Notes under the pieces: generated by a model
Database searches by the model: none
Seen by the model: the letters and a program-made list of their open reading frames with translations, nothing else
Told to the model about the DNA's origin: nothing
Translations under genes and position numbers: made by a program
Shown: positions 7,928 to 16,225 of the stretch, one piece after another
Numbering within the stretch: the first letter of the stretch is position 1
Layout: each line of letters starts with the position of its first letter
NCBI GenBank assembly: GCA_002509225.1
Contig: DAHL01000025.1
Span: 1 to 34,172, forward strand
Direction: 5' to 3'
From: Euryarchaeota archaeon UBA102
GTDB lineage: Archaea; Thermoplasmatota; Poseidoniia; MGIII; CG-Epi1
Length of the DNA stretch: 34,172 bases

Positions 7928-9025
7928 CTAAGTTCCTAAGGCTATCCTGAGCATGTCTCTCACACCTGGAGCAAGTCCGAGAGTGATTAAGAACATCATA
8001 AGCAAAGTTATCGCTTGTGGATCGTCGTCGTCTTCTTTGATACTAAATAACATCCAAAGAGCAGCAGTAACGACTATGATTTTCAAAGGAATCATAACGA
8101 AAGCTGTGCCGAATTCTTCTATTAGGAATGTTGGTAAAACGTGTTTTTCGGCGTAGCCGTACTCCTGAATTCCTAACCAAGTAGCTTTTGCATCCAATAG
8201 ATGAGCGAAATAGAGTATCAGTGGTGTTCTTTGACCGTATTCTTTGTAGTCGTTTGGAGAAGTGTATGTAATGAAGAAAATAGCCACAGTAAGTCCGATT
8301 GCTGAAAGTATTATGTCTGGAATTACAGTTGGATTCTTTACTTCATATACATAAAAGAGTTGTAAGAGTGCTATCATTAGGAGGGTCATGTTAGCAACTT
8401 TGAAAAATAGTACCGGATCTCGAAGTGGTTTATCGCCCCATTTGAAATTAAATAAGTAAAATAGTACACCAATTAGTAGTGCGAAAGAAGGTAGGCTCGC
8501 TAATTCCTGATCGGATGCTTCTGTGCGTAAGAAATACCCTACAACCAGGAGGAGGTATGTGCTGTAGACCAATCTCTTATGATCTTTTGGTTTTACTTTC
8601 TTGATTAGTTTTCCAATCCATAACGCACCCATGGAATATAATGCGAGCGTCAGATAGATTAAAGGTGAAATGAAAAAGTATTGTAGTGGTTCTTCAAAAT
8701 GGCCCGCGTCTTCTAGGACGCGTATTGCTCCGCCTGCAACAATGAGGGGGAATGTGGCGAACATAAAATCATCATCTATTTTGACCTTCCATTTCCTAAG
8801 TAGATTTCGTATAATTAAATATCCTAAATAGAATAAAAATGCATACAATATTGTGTTATATGTGTTGTAAGTTGCAGTAATACCGTTGACGGGTTCACCT
8901 CTAGCGTCGGCCAGAAGAGGGGCAAAGAAATTATCATACCAAAAATCCCTCAATGGCTCGTAGAAATATGAAATTAAGACTAAAGCACCGATGGCGGATG
9001 TGGTTGTTTTTGATTGAGAATCCAT
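7928..9025 (-). CDS. DUF63 archaeal membrane protein
   Basis: A 365-residue protein with about nine transmembrane helices. Conserved DUF63 blocks are visible: TYNTYNTILYAFLF, GGAIRVLEDAGHFEEP, AHLLDAKATWLGIQ, and the C-terminal GLAPGVRDMLRIALG. The family is almost restricted to archaea and its function is not established; conserved acidic and histidine residues in the membrane suggest a possible enzymatic or transport role. It heads a two-gene unit with pdxH (7 bp apart) and is divergent from the PCD-like gene, with about 60 bp shared upstream region. Confidence 0.85.
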   Translation of the reverse strand: MDSQSKTTTSAIGALVLISYFYEPLRDFWYDNFFAPLLADARGEPVNGITATYNTYNTILYAFLFYLGYLIIRNLLRKWKVKIDDDFMFATFPLIVAGGAIRVLEDAGHFEEPLQYFFISPLIYLTLALYSMGALWIGKLIKKVKPKDHKRLVYSTYLLLVVGYFLRTEASDQELASLPSFALLIGVLFYLFNFKWGDKPLRDPVLFFKVANMTLLMIALLQLFYVYEVKNPTVIPDIILSAIGLTVAIFFITYTSPNDYKEYGQRTPLILYFAHLLDAKATWLGIQEYGYAEKHVLPTFLIEEFGTAFVMIPLKIIVVTAALWMLFSIKEDDDDPQAITLLMMFLITLGLAPGVRDMLRIALGT

Positions 9026-9055
9026 AGTTATTCCTTTAGCTAGGCTAATGTAAGT

Positions 9056-9063
9056 TGTATATA
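9056..9063 (+). promoter_or_regulatory. Probable TATA box for PCD gene
   Basis: TGTATATA is centred about 26 bases upstream of the ATG at 9086, the spacing expected for a leaderless archaeal transcript. No ribosome binding site precedes the ATG. Confidence 0.45.
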
Positions 9064-9085
9064 GCGTCTAAATATCTTTTCCATC

Positions 9086-9373
9086 ATGCCTAAACTACCA
9101 AAAAATGAAATTATGGCCTCATTAGCGGGGTTGAAAGAGTGGAAATACAATACTGAAAAAGACATACTTGTTATGGAATGTGAATTTAAAGATTTTGTAA
9201 AAGCGATGGAGTTTGTTAATCTGGTTGCTGACGTTGCTGAGCGTTTAGATCACCACCCAGACATTACAATTCATGGATGGAATAAAGTCAAAATTGCAAC
9301 AATGAGTCATGATTTGAACGCAATTACTGAAAGAGATATTAATCTTGTAAATGAGATTCAGGGTTTGTTTTAA
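9086..9373 (+). CDS. Pterin-4a-carbinolamine dehydratase-like protein
   Basis: A 95-residue protein with the PCD/DCoH fold signature: ERLDHHPDITIHGWNKVKI followed by SHDLNAITERD, containing the two adjacent catalytic histidines (about residues 56-57), the aromatic residue and the final His/Asp. The enzyme dehydrates 4a-hydroxytetrahydropterin to recycle oxidised pterin cofactor. In many archaea PCD-like proteins occur without an obvious aromatic amino acid hydroxylase and may serve other pterin chemistry, for example the molybdopterin side. It stands alone and converges with top6A, 1 bp apart at the stops. Transcription is probably leaderless from a TATA box near 9060. Confidence 0.85.
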   Translation: MPKLPKNEIMASLAGLKEWKYNTEKDILVMECEFKDFVKAMEFVNLVADVAERLDHHPDITIHGWNKVKIATMSHDLNAITERDINLVNEIQGLF

Positions 9374-9374
9374 T

Positions 9375-10487
9375 TTATAATTTGAACTCTGCTAGTTTTT
9401 CAGGCAAGTATGTGTCTGTAACGAAATCTAAACCATACTTAGCCAATGCTTGCTGTTCTGATTTTTTACCCAGTTCTAATTGTAAATCTATTTCGCTTGT
9501 CCAGAATTCATTTTGAAATCGTGGGTCTGATTTTATAGCATTCAAACTGTTGATATCCCTATCCGTTAAGCTATCGGAGGGGAGGTCGTAGTTTACAATG
9601 TCTGAAGGTGTTACTCCCAAGTAATGTGTTTTTGGATTAGCGAGGAGATGTGAGATGTGGGCCGTCTTTATTGCTCCATACGCCATACTACCATAGATTC
9701 TGTAGGACCATGGATCTGCATCTGTGAAAGCCAGTACTGGTAATTTTGATGCTTTTTGCATTCTTCTTAGGAATCGTCTCGTTGAGCGGGCGGGTTGGCC
9801 CTTTGTATGTAAGATGATTGCTTTGTGGGTTTCATCAAACCCATTTTCAACAAGTCTATCAAACATACCTCCTGTTTCTATTGCTAAAATGAATCTACTA
9901 TCTTCAAAGGAGTTGAAGGTTAGTTTTTCTTCTTCAACGTTGTAAGGGATGTTGTAGCCAGTATCGCCGACATCCTCTCTACAATTTATTCTCATTGGTT
10001 TTCCTTTTCTATTTATTTCCGTTAAAACTAAATTTCCTAGGATTTTTGCGCCATCCTCCTCTGGTCTTATTTTGAAATCTTCTCTTTGTAATTTAGTGAT
10101 TATTTCTAAATCTTCGATTAGATTATTAGATTCATTTTGTGTACCGAACTTACCGAGTTCCCAAGCTTCAGAAATATAGTATAATTCTCTCAAGGTAGAT
10201 GATTTCTTTTGGAGGGCCATTTCCTTAATGAAATCTAGTAGATATGTTGTTCTAAGCAGCATGTATGCGCCGTCTAGTTTTTTTGCGCTTCTTGTGGTTT
10301 TAGAATCGCCATAAACATATACTTGCTTTTTTTCATCGAAAACTATATTGCTTTTTGTTCGAGCTGCGAGGTGCATCTCCGGCACTTCTCCTTTAGTTAG
10401 TTGTTTGTGGATTTTTCCCGCAATACGTTCGAGCTCTACCACAGATTCGTCCATAGGTGCTAATGGGTAACGGTAAAAGAATGACAT
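9375..10487 (-). CDS. top6A: DNA topoisomerase VI subunit A
   Basis: The Spo11-like catalytic subunit of type IIB topoisomerase, about 370 residues. The winged-helix (CAP) region carries the DNA-cleaving tyrosine in [12 protein letters not shown] (about Tyr103/104 from this start), followed by a Toprim domain with the metal-binding glutamate in [11 protein letters not shown] and the DxD motif in [13 protein letters not shown]. It works as A2B2 with Top6B to relax supercoils and decatenate DNA using ATP. The start is uncertain: ATG 10487 and ATG 10454 are both possible; an ATG at 10535 would overlap the divergent gene. Top6B, usually adjacent, is not in this window. Confidence 0.93.
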   Translation of the reverse strand: MSFFYRYPLAPMDESVVELERIAGKIHKQLTKGEVPEMHLAARTKSNIVFDEKKQVYVYGDSKTTRSAKKLDGAYMLLRTTYLLDFIKEMALQKKSSTLRELYYISEAWELGKFGTQNESNNLIEDLEIITKLQREDFKIRPEEDGAKILGNLVLTEINRKGKPMRINCREDVGDTGYNIPYNVEEEKLTFNSFEDSRFILAIETGGMFDRLVENGFDETHKAIILHTKGQPARSTRRFLRRMQKASKLPVLAFTDADPWSYRIYGSMAYGAIKTAHISHLLANPKTHYLGVTPSDIVNYDLPSDSLTDRDINSLNAIKSDPRFQNEFWTSEIDLQLELGKKSEQQALAKYGLDFVTDTYLPEKLAEFKL

Positions 10488-10499
10488 CCATGGTATATT

Positions 10500-11207
10500 A
10501 TGAGTAAGATACCTCAAGACCACCCAAGATATCATTCATTGATGGCTCGTAAACGTCTTGTAGATTTGAAAGATCTCGTAGCCAAGGAAGGTTTGATTGC
10601 GCATGGAAGAGGGGAGGCTTTTGATTATCTTTTAGGAGAAGCGACCTGTTCGCCTGCGTTGGAGGCTATCAAAGCTGCGGCTCAAACAATTAGAGAAGCG
10701 AAAGCTCCTGTAATTTCTGTAAATGGAAACGTTGTAGCGTTAGCTTCGGAAGAAATAGCTAATCTTTCTAAGATGAGTAATGCTAAAGTTGAGATTAATC
10801 TATTTCATAGAACCTCTGAAAGAGTTTCTGGTTTATTTGAAATAATGAAAGGAGTTGGAATCGAAGCTTTGGGGGTGAAGGTAGATGATACAATCCCAGG
10901 GTTATCTTCTGAAAGAGCTAAATGTTGTTCTGAGGGGATTGGTTCAGCTGACGTTGTGATTGTGCCTTTAGAAGATGGCGATCGTTGTCAAGCATTAGTA
11001 GACATGGGAAAAACTGTAATTACAATTGATTTGAATCCATTATCTAGGACTTCTCAAACTGCACACATCACGATTGTAGATGAATTAACTCGGTGTTTGC
11101 CCTTGTTGATTAATGCAGTTCAGGAGGGGGTGGGTGTTGATGATTTCAATAATAAAGAAAATCTGAAAGAGGTTCTCGGTTTTATTTCAGATAGGATTAA
11201 AAATTGA
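10500..11207 (+). CDS. 4-phosphopantoate--beta-alanine ligase (archaeal phosphopantothenate synthetase)
   Basis: A 235-residue protein of the DUF137 family. Diagnostic blocks are IPQDHPRYHSLMARKRLV at the start, GLIAHGRGEAFDYLLGE (about 31-47), APVISVNGNVVALA, VEINLFHRTSERV, and DVVIVPLEDGDRCQALV...TIDLNPLSRTSQTA near 160-190. The enzyme joins 4-phosphopantoate and beta-alanine with ATP, the archaea-specific step of coenzyme A synthesis replacing bacterial PanC/PanK order. Pantoate kinase, its pathway partner, is not nearby. The gene is divergent from top6A, with only 12 bp between starts, and overlaps the following gene (TTGA at 11204-11207). Confidence 0.92.
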   Translation: MSKIPQDHPRYHSLMARKRLVDLKDLVAKEGLIAHGRGEAFDYLLGEATCSPALEAIKAAAQTIREAKAPVISVNGNVVALASEEIANLSKMSNAKVEINLFHRTSERVSGLFEIMKGVGIEALGVKVDDTIPGLSSERAKCCSEGIGSADVVIVPLEDGDRCQALVDMGKTVITIDLNPLSRTSQTAHITIVDELTRCLPLLINAVQEGVGVDDFNNKENLKEVLGFISDRIKN

Positions 11208-12184
11208 GTGTTTTGAATATTTTATTTGTGGGTAGTGAAGCGGTTGCCTCTTCCATTGCCAAAAAATCAGATTCGCGAGATGTTGATAATTATATTTACA
11301 AAGATTTGAAAAGTGATGGTTCGTTTTCTACTATTTCCATTCTAAGGCCTAATAATTACCCTGAGAAACCGAAGTCGTTCTTTACTTCCCTGACTATTTC
11401 GGATTTTGGAATAATTGAAGTCAATAAAGTCGATAGTGTTTTTGGAGAAGTAGTTGTTTCGATGGCTAGTGCAGGGATTGAAAATGGTTTTATTCTAATC
11501 AATCCTATTGAAGGGGGGTGGGTAGATGAAGCCCAGGTGAAAGAGTTAGTAGAGCAGGCAGGGCTTGTCAATTGGAAATTCATTGAAAATGATGGTGTAG
11601 TCATTAGAGAAGGGTTGGTAGATGTTTTGAATAAGATTGAAAATAAAGAAGAAGAGGGGTTTGTCGTTGCAGTAGATCAAGCGTTTACTGTGAAAGGTGT
11701 CGGTTTAGTTGCGATTGGTAATGTTCAACGAGGTAAGATTAGTAAGCACGATAAGGTAATTTTTGCCGGTTCTGAAGGAAATGCAATTACTCGTTCTTTA
11801 CAAGTTATGGATTTAGATGTAGATGTAGCACGCGTGGGGGATCGAGTTGGTTTAGCATTAAGAAGTAGTGGTGGATTTAGAGAAGACATATTGGGCAAGG
11901 GTTCTATTTTAGCTGATTCGGAAAAGCGATTCACTGTAGAATTAAAGTCTGAATTTGAACTGAAACGTGCAGCTTTTCAAAAGAGTGGTCTTTCAGAAGG
12001 TGATGTAATTCATTTTTGTAGTGATTTACAATTTGGAGTGGGTCGAGTTTCTAAAATTACTGAAAGAGTCTTTGTTGAATGGGAATCCCCTATTGTCTTA
12101 AATAAAATATCTAAAAGAGATCCATTAATAATTCAATTAGAAGCAAATCCTAGAATAATAGGATCTGCTAAATATAATAAATAA
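11204..12184 (+). CDS. Degenerate SelB/EF-Tu-like protein (GTPase domain inactive, beta-barrel domain kept)
   Basis: A 326-residue protein. Residues about 150-225 (FVVAVDQAFTVKGVGLVAIG...VGDRVGLAL) match EF-Tu domain II, most like the SelB/EF1A-related family. The N-terminal 140 residues keep the order of a translational GTPase, but the P-loop is absent: the expected GHVDxGKT is LFVGSEAVASS, and the NKxD position reads LINP. The C-terminal 100 residues (about 232-325) look like the third barrel. It is therefore probably a nucleotide-free translation-factor homologue; its role is unknown. The start is TTG 11204, overlapping the upstream stop (TTGA), which supports co-translation with the CoA-pathway ligase. 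Its coding strand is strongly G-over-C biased. Confidence 0.7.
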   Translation: MSVLNILFVGSEAVASSIAKKSDSRDVDNYIYKDLKSDGSFSTISILRPNNYPEKPKSFFTSLTISDFGIIEVNKVDSVFGEVVVSMASAGIENGFILINPIEGGWVDEAQVKELVEQAGLVNWKFIENDGVVIREGLVDVLNKIENKEEEGFVVAVDQAFTVKGVGLVAIGNVQRGKISKHDKVIFAGSEGNAITRSLQVMDLDVDVARVGDRVGLALRSSGGFREDILGKGSILADSEKRFTVELKSEFELKRAAFQKSGLSEGDVIHFCSDLQFGVGRVSKITERVFVEWESPIVLNKISKRDPLIIQLEANPRIIGSAKYNK

Positions 12185-12185
12185 T

Positions 12186-12313
12186 ATAAGAGTACAGAGA
12201 GACCTTCATTTCCACTGGAACTCTTTTTATGTGTTAAGTGGAACATTTTCAATTATTTTTAAATAATAAAACTATCAAATTATTTTTCCACAGGAAATAG
12301 ACCTCTCTCTTAT
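12186..12313. other. Candidate replication origin: two ORB-like elements around an AT-rich core
   Basis: This convergent intergenic region is an imperfect inverted repeat of about 128 bp. The outer arms share ATAAGAG (12186-12192) and CTCTTAT (12307-12313). Inside are two elements resembling the Orc1/Cdc6 origin recognition box: minus-strand GTTCCAGTGGAAATGAAGG within 12201-12221, and plus-strand TTTCCACAGGAAATAGACC at 12285-12303. They point away from each other. A third half-site (AAGTGGAAC, 12236-12244) lies between them. The core from 12245 to 12287 is almost entirely A and T, as expected for an unwinding element. The + strand base skew flips here. No orc1/cdc6 gene is in the window. The alternative is a bidirectional terminator made of palindromes between two converging operons, or a replication terminus. 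Confidence 0.45.
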
Positions 12314-12322
12314 TCAAGATAT

Positions 12323-12718
12323 CTACTTTCTAAACTCTTTTATTTTAGACAAATCCTCTGAAAATCCTAACGCACCGACAATGAGTAAAATCTGAATAAT
12401 TAAACGAATAAGATGCCCTGTCGAAGTTAATTTTGTACCATTAAAGGGTACATCATTCATCCACATGTATAAATTTCCTAGATAAACAACAATCAAAAAT
12501 AAAACTAAAAACCTACCTGCAAGAACCCTACTATCTGGATATATTATTCCAATTCCTCCAACAATTTCCATAACTCCCGTAATGTATACTAAAAAGAGTG
12601 GAAATGGAAGATATGAGGGAACAATTTCAATAAATTTTTGAGGTTCACGAAAATGCTCAATCCCGATTAAAATGAATGGAATCCCGTATACAAATGCTAG
12701 GATTTGAACGATACCCAT
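12323..12718 (-). CDS. DoxX-like membrane protein
   Basis: A 131-residue protein with four transmembrane helices. The sequence IEHFREPQKFIEIVPSYLPF near the N-terminus, followed by YITGVMEIVGGIGI and YLGNLYMWMND, matches the DoxX-like (COG4270) membrane family. Relatives are linked to thiosulfate:quinone oxidoreductase or to redox stress, but most have no known function. I chose ATG 12718, seven bases after the glyS stop; a TTG six bases earlier is also possible. It is the last gene of the prs-amidohydrolase-glyS unit and faces the candidate origin region. Confidence 0.7.
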   Translation of the reverse strand: MGIVQILAFVYGIPFILIGIEHFREPQKFIEIVPSYLPFPLFLVYITGVMEIVGGIGIIYPDSRVLAGRFLVLFLIVVYLGNLYMWMNDVPFNGTKLTSTGHLIRLIIQILLIVGALGFSEDLSKIKEFRK

Positions 12719-12725
12719 TGACAAC

Positions 12726-14327
12726 TTATCGTCCGAGCTTACTTAGTGCATCATCAATAGGAACTCGACTTTGATTTTTAGAATCCCGCTCCCTCAAAGT
12801 TACAGTACCGTCTTCTAATGTTTGGTGATCAACAGTCATAGAAAAGAAAATCCCAACCTCATCCGCTCTAGCGTATCTTCTTCCAATCGATCCAGATTCA
12901 TCATAGAATGCATCAATGCCATTTTCTAAAAGCATATTACAAATTTCTTTGGCCCTTTCCGCTAGACCATCTTTGGTCATAAGTGGAGCAACAAGCACAT
13001 CGTACGGCGAAACCATCTTAGGCAAAGAAAGCCACTGCCGTTCTCCATCCTCTTTCCACGCCGTTTCAAGAATAGAATAGAATAAACGATCCAAACCGAA
13101 AGACGGCTCTACAACACAAGGATAAACCATCTCAGATTCTTGAGTAATTTCTTTCTTGAAAAATTCCTCTCCTAGTGAAATAACCCCTCCATCTAACGAT
13201 ATCTCCATTCCTGGAACTAATTCCATGTCTGTAACAATTTTTTGAATATCTCCTGCTTTGGATTTAAATTCTTTACCCAGCGCTCCAACATTCAACACCC
13301 ACTTCTCTACAGTTTTACTGGTGCCCGGTACAGGGACACGAAACTCAACTCCAGAACTCTTTCCATGAGATTGTAAATCATAATCACCTCTGTGGGCTAC
13401 CCCTACAACCTCCACCCACCCTATTGATGTTTTAATTTCACCATCCCAACAATCTTGAGAGTAATGGGCCATTTCATCTTTACGATGTTGCCGCCACCTT
13501 AGCGACTCTTTAGGAATTCCAACCGATAGTAAAAATGCCTGAGCCGCAGCTAAGTGCGTACCTACTAACGACGAACCAACAATATCGTTTTTCACTGCAT
13601 TTTCAATATTAGTTTCCAAAGATTCTCCTTCATTAGGTACTAGAACCAACGACACTCCTCCTAAGTGTGAAGGAATCGACGGCTCATTTTCAGATAGGAA
13701 AAAATGCTCAACTTCCATTTGAGTAAATTCCCGCATCCGTAATAGCCCCTGTCTAGGTGATATTTCATTTCGATAAGATCTACCTATTTGGCTCACGGCC
13801 AAAGGCATCTTGTTTCTATTAAGCCTGTACAACCAGGGAAAGCATTGAAAAATACTTTGAGCAGTTTCAGGCCTTAGATATCCTTTAACACCTCGCCCCG
13901 CACCAACCTCTGTAGCAAACATTAGGTTAAACGCACTCAATTCGGAAAGTGAACCTTCACAAGAAGGACAACACATCGATTTCAGAGCTTCACCCATCTC
14001 TTTACGAGACATTCCATCCCCCCCCTCTACCAACTGATCTGCTCGGTAATTTTTGTTACATTCTTCACATTCAACTAAAGGATCATCAAATTCAGAAAGA
14101 TGCCCAGATGCTTTGAACAACGCCTCCGGACCAACTAACGCCCCATCCAACTCTAAACAACCCAACCCCAATACATAATGACGCTTCCATAAACGCAGAA
14201 TCTTCTCTCTAAACTTAACACCTACTGGCCCGTAATCGAAGAAACCAGCCAAACCACCATACGGCTCACTTGCTGGTTGAAAAAAGCCCCTTCTTTTCGC
14301 CAAACTACTCACTTTTTGATAATCCAT
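12726..14327 (-). CDS. glyS: Glycyl-tRNA synthetase (archaeal/eukaryotic alpha2 type)
   Basis: A 533-residue class II synthetase that charges tRNA-Gly. Motif regions are visible: KRRGFFQPASEPYGGLAGFFDYGPVG at the start, motif 2 in GRSYRNEISPRQGLLRMREF (about 182-201), and motif 3 in VEPSFGLDRLFYS (about 410-422), with an anticodon-binding domain after residue 435 (VLVAPL...RYARADEVG). An insertion carries a zinc-type cysteine set (CEECNKNY ... CCPSC, about 86-124), as in other archaeal enzymes. It begins directly after the amidohydrolase stop (no gap). Length is close to the archaeal norm (about 550-570). Confidence 0.96.
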   Translation of the reverse strand: MDYQKVSSLAKRRGFFQPASEPYGGLAGFFDYGPVGVKFREKILRLWKRHYVLGLGCLELDGALVGPEALFKASGHLSEFDDPLVECEECNKNYRADQLVEGGDGMSRKEMGEALKSMCCPSCEGSLSELSAFNLMFATEVGAGRGVKGYLRPETAQSIFQCFPWLYRLNRNKMPLAVSQIGRSYRNEISPRQGLLRMREFTQMEVEHFFLSENEPSIPSHLGGVSLVLVPNEGESLETNIENAVKNDIVGSSLVGTHLAAAQAFLLSVGIPKESLRWRQHRKDEMAHYSQDCWDGEIKTSIGWVEVVGVAHRGDYDLQSHGKSSGVEFRVPVPGTSKTVEKWVLNVGALGKEFKSKAGDIQKIVTDMELVPGMEISLDGGVISLGEEFFKKEITQESEMVYPCVVEPSFGLDRLFYSILETAWKEDGERQWLSLPKMVSPYDVLVAPLMTKDGLAERAKEICNMLLENGIDAFYDESGSIGRRYARADEVGIFFSMTVDHQTLEDGTVTLRERDSKNQSRVPIDDALSKLGR

Positions 14328-15308
14328 TTACCAAATCACCTCTAGGATTTCACTTTTGGAATCTAAAACCGCCATTTCAGGGTTTTCCCCTATCTCTTTC
14401 ATTATCACATACTGCTTATTCTCTATCTTTATCTCTGAAAACTTCCCAATCGTTTCTTCCAGTCCAAAACATAACAACCTAATCAATTCAAGAGCAGGGA
14501 TTGAAGGAAATTCTCGAGAAATAAATCGCAACTCTTCAAGCATATTCAGAGAACAGAACATACCATTGTCTGTACCCAATCCAACATCTATTTTCAATTT
14601 TAACATACGTTCCAAAGGCGCCCGCATTCCAAATCTAGAATTAGATCTAGGACACACAACAACTCCAATACCTTCTTCTTTTATTCCCATTAAGTCTTCA
14701 TCACTTGCTTCACACAAGTGCACTAAAAAATCCGGGTTAATTTTTAACACAGGAGAAATATCTTCCCACTCTTTCTCAGAATGATGCAGCGCTACAACCC
14801 CTCTACCGTTCTTCGCTTTCGAAACCAACTCCTCTACAGTACCTTCACCGACATCGACATAACTACTCAATCCGATATTTTCACTAGGCGCTTCCTCATT
14901 TTCATGACCAGGCCTCCCCAATCCTAAGATTTGAATGGGGGTGTCTATCTCATTCAATAAAGATAATCCCTCTACTCCACCTTCACGAAAATCTATAATC
15001 AATCCAGTTCCAAATTTCTCCGCTTCTCTTATTCCACTCTCTAAAGATCCTCCCCCTTTTTGATTGGATAACCAAGTATGTTTCCAACCATCAACACCTA
15101 CTATCTCCTCTAACGACAAGTCATCAGGAACTTCCTCTCTCGCACCAGTGTCTCCTAGGTGTGTGTGACAATTACGAAAAGCTGGAAATATCACTCCACG
15201 CTTAATTGGATCCGCAGCTTGACCAAAACCCAATTCTTTTGTTAATGGATTTAACCAACCTTCTACAAAACCTTCTCGGGTAAAAACCCAGCCACCCCAA
15301 ACCTTCAC
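14328..15308 (-). CDS. Amidohydrolase-superfamily protein
   Basis: A 326-residue metal-dependent amidohydrolase. The strand-1 metal motif is NCHTHLGD (about 48-55), the later histidines lie in ALHHSEKEW and VHLCEASDED, and the catalytic aspartate in GLGTDNGMF. PRSNSRFGMRAPLERML resembles the cytosine/adenosine/SAH deaminase branch (COG0402). The substrate is not readable; a purine or pyrimidine base or nucleoside is plausible given the adjoining PRPP synthetase. I chose GTG 15308 because it forms a GTGA overlap with the prs stop and has AGAGG seven bases upstream; a longer frame would run far into prs. It abuts glyS with no gap. Confidence 0.8.
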   Translation of the reverse strand: MKVWGGWVFTREGFVEGWLNPLTKELGFGQAADPIKRGVIFPAFRNCHTHLGDTGAREEVPDDLSLEEIVGVDGWKHTWLSNQKGGGSLESGIREAEKFGTGLIIDFREGGVEGLSLLNEIDTPIQILGLGRPGHENEEAPSENIGLSSYVDVGEGTVEELVSKAKNGRGVVALHHSEKEWEDISPVLKINPDFLVHLCEASDEDLMGIKEEGIGVVVCPRSNSRFGMRAPLERMLKLKIDVGLGTDNGMFCSLNMLEELRFISREFPSIPALELIRLLCFGLEETIGKFSEIKIENKQYVIMKEIGENPEMAVLDSKSEILEVIW

Positions 15309-16150
15309 TTCAATGCCTCTGCTATGACAGAAGAAACAGAGTAACGTGTGTGCACACCTTCTATTGTATCTGAACACATCAACTCATCACATATCCTTAG
15401 ACGATTAGCAGCATCTTCTATGAACAGACCATGTGTACAAACAGCAGAGACCGATGTCGCACCTCCTTCTTTCAACATTTTAGCAGATGTAGCAATAGTC
15501 CCTCCAGTGGAGATTATATCATCTAAGATTACTACATTCATTCCTTCTGGATTAAGATCTCCCATTGTAATTTCAACATTTCTATCATCAATTCTATTCT
15601 TAGACATAACATGACAATCAATATTCAATATTTCAGCAGCTTCTTCACATCGCCCCCGAGCTCCTTCATCCGGTGCAACAATAAGATCAACTCCATTTTT
15701 CTGTAAATATTCTGCCGCAGCACGCGTGCCGGAAATATCTCGACTAGGAACTCCAAAGAAATCCAACACTTTCGGTGCATGGATGCTGATTGTGTACACA
15801 GAATCACACATCGAACCGATAGCGGCACCAATTGCTCGGGATGAAATCGCTTCACCATCTCTAAAAGTCCTCTCTTGTCTAGAGTATCCCATGTACGGTA
15901 TCACCGCCCGTATCTCTTTCGCCCCCGCTTCACGCGCAGCATCTAAGAGAAGCAACATCTCAACAACATTATCATCTGGAAATGTATTCTGAACAACAAT
16001 AACTCGAGAACCCCTTACATCTTCTAAAAGCCTAACATAACGTTCACCATCTGCAAAACGTCGATTAATCACGCCACATACTTCAGCACCGAGCTCTTTG
16101 GCCAAAGACCGCCCCAGCTTCCCATGCCCTTCACCAGCTATAACGAACAT
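15305..16150 (-). CDS. prs: Ribose-phosphate pyrophosphokinase (PRPP synthetase)
   Basis: A 281-residue enzyme transferring pyrophosphate from ATP to ribose 5-phosphate, giving PRPP for nucleotide, histidine and tryptophan synthesis. Motifs: FADGERYVRLLEDVRGSRV near residues 32-50, the ATP-binding PYMGYSRQERTFRDGEAIS (about 86-104), and the PRPP loop VVILDDIISTGGTIATS (about 207-223). It is of the short archaeal type. ATG 16150 is preferred over a TTG nine bases upstream. The gene heads the prs-amidohydrolase-glyS-DoxX unit and is divergent from ridA, with 75 bp between them. Confidence 0.95.
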   Translation of the reverse strand: MFVIAGEGHGKLGRSLAKELGAEVCGVINRRFADGERYVRLLEDVRGSRVIVVQNTFPDDNVVEMLLLLDAAREAGAKEIRAVIPYMGYSRQERTFRDGEAISSRAIGAAIGSMCDSVYTISIHAPKVLDFFGVPSRDISGTRAAAEYLQKNGVDLIVAPDEGARGRCEEAAEILNIDCHVMSKNRIDDRNVEITMGDLNPEGMNVVILDDIISTGGTIATSAKMLKEGGATSVSAVCTHGLFIEDAANRLRICDELMCSDTIEGVHTRYSVSSVIAEALK

Positions 16151-16199
16151 TACCTGCAAATCGCACCCCCATAAAACAACTTTCTCTATCCGAAGGCCG

Positions 16200-16210
16200 T
16201 TTATATCTAA
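16200..16210 (+). promoter_or_regulatory. Probable TATA box for ridA
   Basis: TTTATATCTAA is centred about 22-25 bases upstream of the ridA ATG and no ribosome binding site is visible, consistent with a leaderless message. Confidence 0.45.
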
Positions 16211-16225
16211 AATTAATACGATATT

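Noticed and set aside
11404..11440. NKVD in the degenerate EF-Tu-like protein as an active G4 motif
   Set aside because: It lies too early, at the position of the VDA strand in homologues; the true G4 position reads LINP.
14270..14784. Plus-strand frames opposite glyS and the amidohydrolase
   Set aside because: Low-complexity Ser/Leu/Pro-rich shadow frames of well-identified minus-strand genes.
15309..15377. Longer N-terminus for the amidohydrolase
   Set aside because: It would overlap prs by about 70 bp; the GTGA overlap start with AGAGG upstream is much better.
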